In this document: in pieces, positions 16,376-24,067 of the stretch | Layout: each line of letters begins with the position of its first letter | Numbering within the stretch: position 1 is the first letter of the stretch | Origin: GYS-P2D sp964489125 | GTDB taxonomy: Bacteria > Bacteroidota > Bacteroidia > Chitinophagales > Saprospiraceae | DNA length: 36,698 nt | Assembly: GCA_964489125.1 (NCBI GenBank) | Contig: CAZAXY010000024.1 | Coordinates: forward strand, 1-36,698 | Reading direction: 5' to 3' | Notes under the pieces: generated by a model | What the model saw: only the letters and a program-made list of their open reading frames with translations | Told to the model about the DNA's origin: nothing | Databases searched by the model: none | Position numbers and translations under genes: made by a program

Positions 16376-17308
16376 ATGTCGGAGGTAAAGCTCTTCTCTG
16401 GAACCCAGTCCAATTATTTAGCCGAAAAAATATCAGATTACTATGGCTATGACTTAGCAGATATCGTAGTAAGAAAATTCAGCGATGGAGAGATGCAGCC
16501 CATAATTCAAGAGTCTGTCCGTGGTTCATACGTCTTCTTCATTCAGTCCACGTTTCCACCAGCAGATAATCTCTTGGAATTGTTACTGTCGATAGACTCG
16601 GCTAAGCGTGCATCAGCGAACTATATCACTGCTGTAATACCATATTTTGGCTATGCCAGACAAGATCGTAAGGATAAACCACGTGTGCCGATCTCTGCCA
16701 AGCTAATTGCTAAGATGCTCGAAGCAGCAGGCGCGGATCGTATCGTCACCATGGATTTTCACGCCGATCAGATTCAGGGATTCTTTGATATACCCGTAGA
16801 CCACCTGAAGAGTAATGCCATATTTCTACCATTCTTAGAGCAGCGAGACTTATCTAATACCATATTCGCCTCGCCAGATGTAGGTGGCGTCAAGCGAGCC
16901 CGAAGCTACTCTAAGGCCTTTAAGAAGAATCTCGTCATTTGTGATAAAGAGCGTGAGATCGCTAATAAAGTAAAAGCAATCAAAGTCATCGGAGACGTCA
17001 AAGGAAAAGATGTCATCCTCATAGATGACCTTGTGGATACGGCTGGCACATTATGCAAAGCTGCTGAGGCCATGCTTCTTGAGGGCGCTAAGAGTGTGAG
17101 TGCCATATGTACCCATCCAGTACTTTCTGGTAATGCCTATGAGAATATTGAGAACTCCAAGCTGACCGAACTCATCGTCACCGACACTATACCTCTGAAG
17201 AAAAAGTCTTCTAAGATTAAAGTCATCTCATGCAGTAAGTTATTTGCCAGAGCAATCAGAAATACGCATGAGTATCGATCTATTTCTTCCCTATTCGTAG
17301 AGGATTAA
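16376..17308 (+). CDS. prs: Ribose-phosphate pyrophosphokinase (PRPP synthetase)
   Basis: The 310-residue enzyme makes PRPP from ribose 5-phosphate and ATP for nucleotide, His and Trp synthesis. It has the family N-terminus (KLFSGTQSNYLAEKI), RKFSDGEMQP and IQES, the flexible ATP-binding region YFGYARQDRKDKPRVPISAK (about 99-118), the metal site MDFHADQIQGFF (His132), and the PRPP-binding loop VILIDDLVDTAGTL (about 211-224). The length matches class I enzymes (about 310-315). An out-of-frame ATG five bases upstream opens a 5-codon reading frame that overlaps the start, probably by chance. The gene is divergent from the M19 dipeptidase and stands alone. Confidence 0.96.
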   Translation: MSEVKLFSGTQSNYLAEKISDYYGYDLADIVVRKFSDGEMQPIIQESVRGSYVFFIQSTFPPADNLLELLLSIDSAKRASANYITAVIPYFGYARQDRKDKPRVPISAKLIAKMLEAAGADRIVTMDFHADQIQGFFDIPVDHLKSNAIFLPFLEQRDLSNTIFASPDVGGVKRARSYSKAFKKNLVICDKEREIANKVKAIKVIGDVKGKDVILIDDLVDTAGTLCKAAEAMLLEGAKSVSAICTHPVLSGNAYENIENSKLTELIVTDTIPLKKKSSKIKVISCSKLFARAIRNTHEYRSISSLFVED

Positions 17309-17456
17309 GAGGCCAATAATTAGAACTATATAGTGCTGTTATTCCTCATGACGAATGCAACTTAGCATCAAGTTATAGCAAAATGATTGTTTGGGTAATT
17401 AGAAAAATGCCAAATCTTAAGTTTCCAACAAATAAAATAGCGACTCAGAAGTATTG

Positions 17457-17533
17457 TTGATGTATCAATATTTATTCTTTGTAGTATATGTGGACTAAAG
17501 ACACACAGCTGACATACTTATATGATACATCAA
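17457..17533. repeat. 11-bp inverted repeat between convergent genes
   Basis: TTGATGTATCA (17457-17467) recurs inverted as TGATACATCAA (17523-17533) with a 55-bp spacer, inside the 249-bp gap between prs (+) and the SDR gene (-). It could be a transcript-end structure. No T-tract supports a terminator call. Confidence 0.25.
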
Positions 17534-17557
17534 TTAACAAAATCCCTCAACTGTCAT

Positions 17558-18349
17558 CTACAATGCAGGCACTCTGCCGCCATCCACAGGCAAGTTAATA
17601 CCGTTGATATAGCCCGCAATAGGAGATGCCAAGAAGGCTACTGCCGCACCTACTTCAAGAGGATCACCGATGCGATTGGCAGGAATAGATTGCGCTAATC
17701 CCAGCATATAATCATCATAGCTCTGACCTGCAGCCTTCGCTCGCGGTCCATACAACTCTTGTAATCGTTCTGTTGCCGTAAATCCTGGAAGTACATTGTT
17801 AACAGTGATGCCATGCGGACCTAACTCACCTGCTAAGGTCTTGGCCCAACTAGCTACTGCTCCCCTCGTTGTATTAGACACGCCCAGTCCTGGGATCGGT
17901 GTTTTGACAGATATGGATATGATATTAATAATGCGCCCAAACGCTGCCTCCTTCATCCCTGGCACTAGCAGTTGGGTAAGTAGTTGATTGCAGATTAAGT
18001 GATTATTAATCGCTTGGATGAAATCTGCAGGATGTGCATCAAGTACACTGCCACCAGCGGGACCTCCAGTATTATTGATGAGTATATGATAGGTCTTAGA
18101 CAAGCTCAGTGCTCGAACCTTCTTAATCAACTCTTGCTGTTTGGTAAAATCTGCCACTAGGTAATTGTGATCCTGGCCTTTGGAGGTGTCCATATCCATG
18201 GACTTGATGACCGCAGACATCATTTCTGGGCTACGTGAGACCAGTGTCACACTCGCTCCCAATGAAGCTAATTGTATCGCCGCCGCCTTGCCGATCCCTT
18301 TAGAGCTGCCACATACTAAGGCATTTTTCCCATATAGATTTAAATCCAT
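17558..18349 (-). CDS. SDR-family oxidoreductase with a non-canonical active site
   Basis: The 263-residue protein has a Rossmann fold of the short-chain dehydrogenase class: a nucleotide-binding motif near residues 13-20 (CGSSKGIG), VADFT (65-69), NNTGGP (92-97), a Ser region (IISIS, 143-147) and a C-terminal INLPVDGGR. In classical SDRs a YxxxK pair follows the Ser by about 13 residues. Here the aligned positions read SNTTR (158-162), so the catalytic Tyr is Ser158 and Lys is Arg162. This matches a known atypical beta-ketoacyl-reductase-like subgroup in which the pair is replaced. The reaction is therefore uncertain, and annotation as an ordinary 3-oxoacyl-ACP reductase would be unsafe. It starts at a clear ATG and has no operon partner. 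Confidence 0.88.
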   Translation of the reverse strand: MDLNLYGKNALVCGSSKGIGKAAAIQLASLGASVTLVSRSPEMMSAVIKSMDMDTSKGQDHNYLVADFTKQQELIKKVRALSLSKTYHILINNTGGPAGGSVLDAHPADFIQAINNHLICNQLLTQLLVPGMKEAAFGRIINIISISVKTPIPGLGVSNTTRGAVASWAKTLAGELGPHGITVNNVLPGFTATERLQELYGPRAKAAGQSYDDYMLGLAQSIPANRIGDPLEVGAAVAFLASPIAGYINGINLPVDGGRVPAL

Positions 18350-18745
18350 TTTTGACGAATTGTACTAATTCTCAAGGTACTATTAATCAAAGGAATTTTA
18401 CCCGATCTCAATATGTCCTAGCCAATCAGTTTTCGACATGTTTCTCTTGCCTAGATAGATCTTTGAGCAAGTGTCATGATGACAACCGCAAGACTCTCTC
18501 TCAAAAGGGATATAAAGGATGACCCATCATGAGTGGGTACGGGAGCAGCTTTGGCACAGAATCCCCGATGGTTAAGGGTATAGGATACCCGCCACCCATG
18601 GCGGGATTTTTTGCTAAACGCATAACTACCTCGCTGAAGGTTCAAACACATCTAGCATGACACAAGTGTAACGATGTAGTTGCAAAGAACACAAACCCAT
18701 TAGTCCTTAATCCATTACATTTATCCTAAATTCAATTCGCTCTTT
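18350..18745 (+). ncRNA. Candidate structured RNA or attenuator upstream of lpxH (core 18472-18612)
   Basis: The 396-bp gap between divergent SDR and lpxH genes carries successive + strand inverted repeats: TGTCAT-G-ATGACA (18472-18484), ACCCA/TGGGT (18522-18526, 18534-18538), GGGTAT-AGG-ATACCC (18576-18590) and the terminator stem at 18588-18605. The third and fourth share bases 18588-18590, so they are mutually exclusive, as in an antiterminator/terminator switch. I recognise no known RNA family. A small minus-strand frame across the region (18451-18651) looks like a chance frame. Confidence 0.4.
18588..18612 (+). terminator. Rho-independent terminator upstream of lpxH
   Basis: A 7-bp GC-rich stem CCCGCCA (18588-18594) and TGGCGGG (18599-18605) with loop CCCA is followed by ATTTTTT (18606-18612). 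No protein gene on the + strand precedes it, so it must end a small RNA or attenuate transcription into lpxH, whose start is about 130 bases downstream. Confidence 0.7.
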
Positions 18746-19492
18746 TTGGCAACATCATCCTGTGTATACTTCCTATCCGATATACACCTCGGTATAGATA
18801 CTGAGCAGCCCTCTCATATCCGCGAACAAGCATTGATATCATGGCTTCATACCGTGAAAGAGGATGCCACAGCCATTTATATCGTTGGAGATCTATTCGA
18901 CTATTGGTTCGAATATAAATCTGTTGTTCCCAAAGGATACTTTGAATTATTCACCACGATGAAATCAATCGTAGATGGCGGTGTGAAGATTACCTATCTC
19001 ACCGGTAATCATGATCTCTGGCACTATGGATATCTATCCAGTCACATCGGCATCCAAGTTGTTTCTGGACCTATAATTGAAACTTATGACTCACACAAAT
19101 TTTACTTGGCTCATGGCGATGGCATTGGTAAAGGGGACGTAGGCTATAAGCTAATAAAAGCTATCCTTACCAATCGGTTCTGTCAGAAACTTTTTGGAGC
19201 AATACATCCGACATTGGGATTACCATTAATGAAATATATGAGCAAGCGCAGTAGGATCTCTCATGGTACAAATGATGATGTTGCTCACCGTCATCATGAC
19301 TTTTGCAAAGAGGAATTAACTCAACATGCCGATATTGACTTTTTTATTATGGGCCACCTACATCATGCGGAGACTACTGTCATAAAGACTGCTATTTATG
19401 TCAATCTTGGAGACTGGACATCACTCTACACTTATGCCAGGTGGGATGGTGAGCAGATTAGGCTACTCACATGGGAGCTCAATCAGAACTAG
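18746..19492 (+). CDS. lpxH: UDP-2,3-diacylglucosamine diphosphatase-like metallophosphatase
   Basis: The 248-residue enzyme belongs to the calcineurin-like metallophosphatases. It carries the LpxH set of motifs: Asp12 and His14 (LSDIHLG), GDLFDYWFEY (Asp49, Asp52), TGNHDLW (Asn88, His89), His123 in LAHGDG, and the late GHLHHAE. LpxH removes UMP from UDP-2,3-diacylglucosamine to give lipid X in lipid A synthesis, at the cytoplasmic side of the inner membrane. The start is a TTG at 18746; the frame is open back to a stop at 18701-18703 without an ATG or GTG, and the phosphatase motif begins only eight residues in. A candidate attenuator lies upstream. Confidence 0.9.
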   Translation: MATSSCVYFLSDIHLGIDTEQPSHIREQALISWLHTVKEDATAIYIVGDLFDYWFEYKSVVPKGYFELFTTMKSIVDGGVKITYLTGNHDLWHYGYLSSHIGIQVVSGPIIETYDSHKFYLAHGDGIGKGDVGYKLIKAILTNRFCQKLFGAIHPTLGLPLMKYMSKRSRISHGTNDDVAHRHHDFCKEELTQHADIDFFIMGHLHHAETTVIKTAIYVNLGDWTSLYTYARWDGEQIRLLTWELNQN

Positions 19493-19524
19493 TATGTATC
19501 CAGACATTGTACACCAGCAAGAAT

Positions 19525-19998
19525 ATGGACATAGATGAAAAGGTATTAAGTACGGAAAATGGTACTGTTCAACAAGCATTTCTTCTTGCCAAAACACCTA
19601 TAATCATTAGTCTTATTGTAACGCCTGTTCGTTTTTTACTTGAACTCGCAAGTCTTCCTGAGTACGCAATTTTTCTTATTGGACTTCTCTGGTTAACCTT
19701 AGCCTTTTCTGTGTATTGGGGAGTAATATTATATAATGAGAAGCAACCATACCTCCAGATACTAATAAGCTTAACTATATTTTCTCCAATTTCACGTCTT
19801 ACTGTCGTTGCAGCCTGGTGGGTTGATATTACATGGAAAATAGGAACTCACTATGGTCTATATTTCGATAACTGGTCACAGGTGCTATTAAATCAGGTAA
19901 TTTATGGAGCACTTGTTCAAATTATACCTGGCTTTGTACTTGGTTCCATAACAATAGCTATCATGCGATACAAGAAATCCGCATCAAAGCAAACTTAA
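19525..19998 (+). CDS. Small four-helix membrane protein of unknown function
   Basis: From the ATG at 19525 this is 157 residues; the open frame extends upstream into the end of lpxH, but the ATG 33 bp after the lpxH stop is the better start. The N-terminus is hydrophilic (MDIDEKVLSTENGTVQQ) and is followed by about four transmembrane helices (about 29-45, 50-73, 79-105, 122-148) and a basic tail KKSASKQT. No family is recognised. The first 24 codons are closely repeated at 20112-20183 in a broken copy, which argues that this is a real coding sequence that has been partly duplicated. Confidence 0.6.
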   Translation: MDIDEKVLSTENGTVQQAFLLAKTPIIISLIVTPVRFLLELASLPEYAIFLIGLLWLTLAFSVYWGVILYNEKQPYLQILISLTIFSPISRLTVVAAWWVDITWKIGTHYGLYFDNWSQVLLNQVIYGALVQIIPGFVLGSITIAIMRYKKSASKQT

Positions 19999-20111
19999 GG
20001 ATGTAGAAAGATGCTTATTTTATGAAAAAAGGCAACATAAAATCGAATCGATGCTACTCTCCTGAGTATAGCCTATGCTGCCGTTATTAATTGTCAGACA
20101 CTATCGTTGCA

Positions 20112-20378
20112 ATATGGACATAGATGAAAAGGAATTAAGTGCCGGAAAGTGCTGTTCAACAAGTCTATCTTCTTGCCAAAACTCACAATGGCGTATCTAA
20201 AACTGCTCAAATTGGACTAGCTAATGGTATTGCCAAGCTTGCTAAAAGCACTGGCGAAACAGTAAATAGTGTATTCCCGTGTTCGACCATGTCTGGGGGC
20301 GCATCTAATTTTCTGGAGGACCTAGCACAGCACTTTATTTTGATTGTTGCACCTAATACCTGGCAGAAAGAGATTTAG
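20112..20378 (+). pseudogene. Frameshifted partial copy of the 19525 gene fused to unrelated sequence
   Basis: Bases 20112-20183 repeat 19523-19595 almost unchanged (the first 21 bases are identical), including the ATG (20114) and MDIDEK. A net loss of two bases near 20150 shifts the frame: from 20114 the product ends after 28 codons, while the original frame resumes from a GTG at 20139 as SAVQQVYLLAKT. That second frame runs to 20378 with about 64 residues unlike the first gene (rich in Gly, Ala, Ser and Thr; AQIGLANGIAKLAKSTGETV). No membrane helices follow. It is either a decayed paralogue with a foreign tail or a recombination product. Confidence 0.5.
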
Positions 20379-20562
20379 ATCCATTAAAAGGGAAAAAATA
20401 TAGTACACTCTGCGCCCTTTAAACTAATCTGATACAATTGATCAGATAGTATTGAGACCATTCATCTCCACTAAGCAAAATAGCTACATTTATCCTCTGT
20501 AATAGGAGCTCAGTGAGACACTTCATTATACCTTCACCATTGCGCACAATTCAAATTAAATA

Positions 20563-23500
20563 GTGAGACTTTATACAATTTTAATTCTGTTCTTAGCACT
20601 TTGCCTCTCCTGTCAACAGCCAAAAGATAATACCTTATTCAGCTTAGTTTCAAGCAGTCGAAGTGGAATAGGCTTTTCTAATGATCTTACAGAGTCATAT
20701 GGCTACAATATGCTCTTGTTTTCTAATTACTACACAGGCGGTGGAGTCGGGATTATTGATATCAATAACGACAACTTACCTGATGTCATCATGGGAGGCA
20801 ATCAAGTGAGCAGCCGTCTATATCTGAATAAAGGGAATTTAAAATTTGAGGATATTACTGAGCAAGCTGGTGTCACAACCGATAGATGGATTACTGGAAT
20901 TTCTATTGTGGATATCAATTCGGATGGATTTGAGGATATATATCTATCAGTATCTGGGCTTAAAAATATCAGCAGCACACATAATCAACTCTTTATAAAC
21001 AATGGGAACAACACATTTACAGATAGAGCTGAGGAATATGGATTAGATGAACAAGAGCAGACTACTCACACGAGTTTTTTCGATTATGATCAGGACGGAG
21101 ATTTAGATGCATTTATGGCCATCAATCCTTCCGATTTCAGTCTTTTTTACATGGGTCGCATAAAAAAGCCTCGTTTAAACGGAGAATCTCGAAGCACTGA
21201 TAAATTATACGAAAATCTGGGGGACGGGACCTTTCAAGATGTCTCTAAAAAGGCTGGTATACTAGCAGAAGGCTATAGCCTCGGTGTCAATACTTCAGAT
21301 TTTAATTCGGACGGGCTCACTGATATCTTTGTGAGCAACGATTTTGTGTATAATGATCTACTCTACATAAATAATGGTGATGGCACGTTTAGAAATGAAC
21401 TAAAATCAATGGTGGATGTCTCAAGCTATGCAAGCATGGGTAATGATGCCGCAGATATCAATAATGATGGTACAATAGATCTGATTACGCTGGATATGCT
21501 CCCTGAGGATAGCTATAGAGAAAAAATCCTTGTTCCCTCGTCAAACTTCAATACTAACTTAAGGACTCTCAAACTCGGATACCACCCTCAGTTTACACGT
21601 AATATGCTACATATTAATAATGGCGATGGTACGTTCTCAGAGATAGGTCAAATGGCTGGGATATCAAGGACAGACTGGAGCTGGAGCTCGCTCTTTATGG
21701 ACTTAGATAACGATGGGTACAAGGACCTATTTGTCAGTAATGGTTTTAGAAGGGAGCTTGGAAACTTGGACTATATAAATTATAACGAATTCTCCCCCTT
21801 TACTAATCCGGGAGCAGATATTCAGGGTCAAATAGATGGAATCAACAATACTCCTGGTATACCTCTGGCTAACTATGTCTATAAGAACAATGGCGACCTC
21901 ACATTTACTAATACGGTGAAACAATGGGGCTTTGAACTACCCACTTATTCTAATGGTGTGGTTATGGCTGACTTAGATCTGGATGGAGATCTGGATATAG
22001 TCATCAATAATATTGATATGCAAGCGTCGGTATATGAGAATCTTTCTGCTCAACAATTAGACCACCATTATCTTGATATCCTCCTGACAGGATATGGACA
22101 GAATATAGGTTCAATAGGCACCAGGATAGTTCTCCATAACGACCAAAGCAAACAAGTAATAGAGCTCAATCCATATCGAGGCTATCTATCTTCCGTTGAA
22201 AATCGAGCACATTTTGGGTTAGGTGATAATGATAAGGTAGATTCTATAAAGGTGTATTGGCCTGATGGAAAATCGTCGCTGCATAAGACAACGGTAGTGG
22301 ATACACTGCTAACACTATCTTATCCTGAAGCATCAGCAGTTGAACCATTAATTGCTAACAGAGACGTTCCAGAACAATTTTTTTCTGACATCACTACAGC
22401 CTCTAACATTAGCTTCAAACACATAGAAAACAAACAGATAGATTTTCACAAACAATTCCTGTTACCTCACCAACATTCTAAGTTAGGCCCAGGAATCGCA
22501 GTCGGGGATGTTAATGGAGACGGCCTTGATGATTGCTATATAGGAGGCGCACATGGTCAATCAGGGCAGCTATTTATACAATTACCTAATGCGACATTCC
22601 AATCTCAACAATGGGCCATTGATGACGAGTATGAGGACATGGGTGCCTTGATTTTTGACTATGATGGCGATGGTGACAATGATCTATATGTAGCATCTGG
22701 AGGTACACATGCAGATGCAAATTCTGCCATATACCAAGATCGATTCTACATAAATGACGGTCGTGGAAAATTTAAAAGAGCAAAAGATGTGCTGCCAGAT
22801 ATGTATGTGAGTAGTAGCTCCGTATCTGCTTCTGACTTTGATAAAGATGGAGATTTAGATTTATTTATAGGTGGAAGAATTGTTCCTGGCGAATATCCTA
22901 CCGTACCACCTAGCTTTCTCCTCAGGAATGATGCAGGGCACTTTGTAAATATCATTGATGACGTCGCTCCCGAACTCAGTATGATTGGGATGGTCACACA
23001 AGGGCTATGGACTGATTATGACAACGATGAGGACATAGATCTATTAGTCGTGGGTGAATGGATGCCTGCGACACTTTATGAATATGAAGCGGGGCGGTTT
23101 ACTAATAAAACAGCAGACCTCCAATTGAATAGTTCAACGGGTTGGTGGAACAGTATCGTAGGTTCAGACTTTGATCATGATGGTCATATGGACTATATCC
23201 TAGGTAATTATGGAAAGAATAATAACTATGATGCGAGCGTCGACCATCCTCTGGAGCTTTATTCTAAAGACTTTGACAACAATGGCTCAATAGATCCCAT
23301 ATTATCAAAAAATTATGTTGACGGTAGTCATCCAATTATCTCCCGGGATCAGTTCTTAGGACAACTTGCTTTCCTTAAGTCCACCTATACGAGCTATGAA
23401 AGCTATGCAGCTACGACGACCAAACAACTGTTCTCCGAAGCAGAATGGAACGACGTATTTATTAATAATGCTACTACGCTGGAGACGAGCATATTGATGA

Positions 23501-24054
23501 ATTATGGTGAAGACAGCTTACAAAAAATCAATCTGCCACAAGCTCTACAATTGTCACCAATATTCGCTGGAGTTAGTATCGATATTAATGGGGACGGCTT
23601 GGAGGAGATCCTACTATCAGGTAACTTCTACTCTAATAACGCAAGCAGTGGTCCCCTGGCTAGCTCCACAGGCGCACTTTTAGAAAATATTAATGACCAG
23701 ACCATCGCATCCAGAGGACATACTATAGGACTAGACTACAGGGGTGACCGTAAATCCCTTGCCATGATTAAATTAAGCTCAGGAGATATTGCAATGATTT
23801 CCGCTGTTAATGATGGAGAGCTATCAGTGCATAAGATTAATTCCGATATACGGACTTTATCCTATGAAGCCCATGAGTACAAAGCACTGATAAAAACGTC
23901 TGATGGAACAGTATTCACTAAGGAATCATATTATGGCTCGAGCTATCTATCGCATAGTAGCAGATTCCTCGTTTTACCGCATGACTGGCAAGAAGTCACT
24001 TTTATTGATTTTAGTGGTGAGAAGAGAATTGTCTTGAGAGAGCACAACAATTAA
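20563..24054 (+). CDS. Large VCBS/FG-GAP repeat lipoprotein with ASPIC/UnbV domain (CRTAC1-like)
   Basis: The 1163-residue protein starts at GTG with a lipoprotein signal (lipobox LSC, Cys17). Fourteen DxDxDGxxD-type calcium loops can be counted: seven before an ASPIC/UnbV domain (about residues 516-585, beginning GSIGTRIVLHN and ending near DTLLTL) and seven after it. Seven-loop sets of this kind fold as integrin-type beta-propellers in related proteins, so two propellers around a central module are likely. It should sit on the outer membrane. The equivalent of the paralogue's RECSSQQIP stretch here reads SRDQFLGQLAF, without Cys. Its 3' end lies 13 bp from that of the convergent paralogue. 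Its function is unknown; databases often mislabel the family as RNA-binding. Confidence 0.88.
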   Translation: MRLYTILILFLALCLSCQQPKDNTLFSLVSSSRSGIGFSNDLTESYGYNMLLFSNYYTGGGVGIIDINNDNLPDVIMGGNQVSSRLYLNKGNLKFEDITEQAGVTTDRWITGISIVDINSDGFEDIYLSVSGLKNISSTHNQLFINNGNNTFTDRAEEYGLDEQEQTTHTSFFDYDQDGDLDAFMAINPSDFSLFYMGRIKKPRLNGESRSTDKLYENLGDGTFQDVSKKAGILAEGYSLGVNTSDFNSDGLTDIFVSNDFVYNDLLYINNGDGTFRNELKSMVDVSSYASMGNDAADINNDGTIDLITLDMLPEDSYREKILVPSSNFNTNLRTLKLGYHPQFTRNMLHINNGDGTFSEIGQMAGISRTDWSWSSLFMDLDNDGYKDLFVSNGFRRELGNLDYINYNEFSPFTNPGADIQGQIDGINNTPGIPLANYVYKNNGDLTFTNTVKQWGFELPTYSNGVVMADLDLDGDLDIVINNIDMQASVYENLSAQQLDHHYLDILLTGYGQNIGSIGTRIVLHNDQSKQVIELNPYRGYLSSVENRAHFGLGDNDKVDSIKVYWPDGKSSLHKTTVVDTLLTLSYPEASAVEPLIANRDVPEQFFSDITTASNISFKHIENKQIDFHKQFLLPHQHSKLGPGIAVGDVNGDGLDDCYIGGAHGQSGQLFIQLPNATFQSQQWAIDDEYEDMGALIFDYDGDGDNDLYVASGGTHADANSAIYQDRFYINDGRGKFKRAKDVLPDMYVSSSSVSASDFDKDGDLDLFIGGRIVPGEYPTVPPSFLLRNDAGHFVNIIDDVAPELSMIGMVTQGLWTDYDNDEDIDLLVVGEWMPATLYEYEAGRFTNKTADLQLNSSTGWWNSIVGSDFDHDGHMDYILGNYGKNNNYDASVDHPLELYSKDFDNNGSIDPILSKNYVDGSHPIISRDQFLGQLAFLKSTYTSYESYAATTTKQLFSEAEWNDVFINNATTLETSILMNYGEDSLQKINLPQALQLSPIFAGVSIDINGDGLEEILLSGNFYSNNASSGPLASSTGALLENINDQTIASRGHTIGLDYRGDRKSLAMIKLSSGDIAMISAVNDGELSVHKINSDIRTLSYEAHEYKALIKTSDGTVFTKESYYGSSYLSHSSRFLVLPHDWQEVTFIDFSGEKRIVLREHNN

Positions 24055-24067
24055 TCGTATCTCTAAC

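Noticed and set aside
16371..16388. Five-codon reading frame overlapping the prs start
   Set aside because: Too short to judge, with no regulatory residues; overlap with ATG is common by chance.
18541..18560. GGGAGCAGC, similar to the SRP RNA tetraloop region
   Set aside because: The diagnostic GGAAG(G/C)AGCC loop context and the long flanking helix of SRP RNA are missing.
18451..18651. A 66-codon minus-strand frame across the hairpin region
   Set aside because: It reads through the palindromes and the terminator, shows no protein-like pattern, and is better explained as a chance frame over structured DNA.
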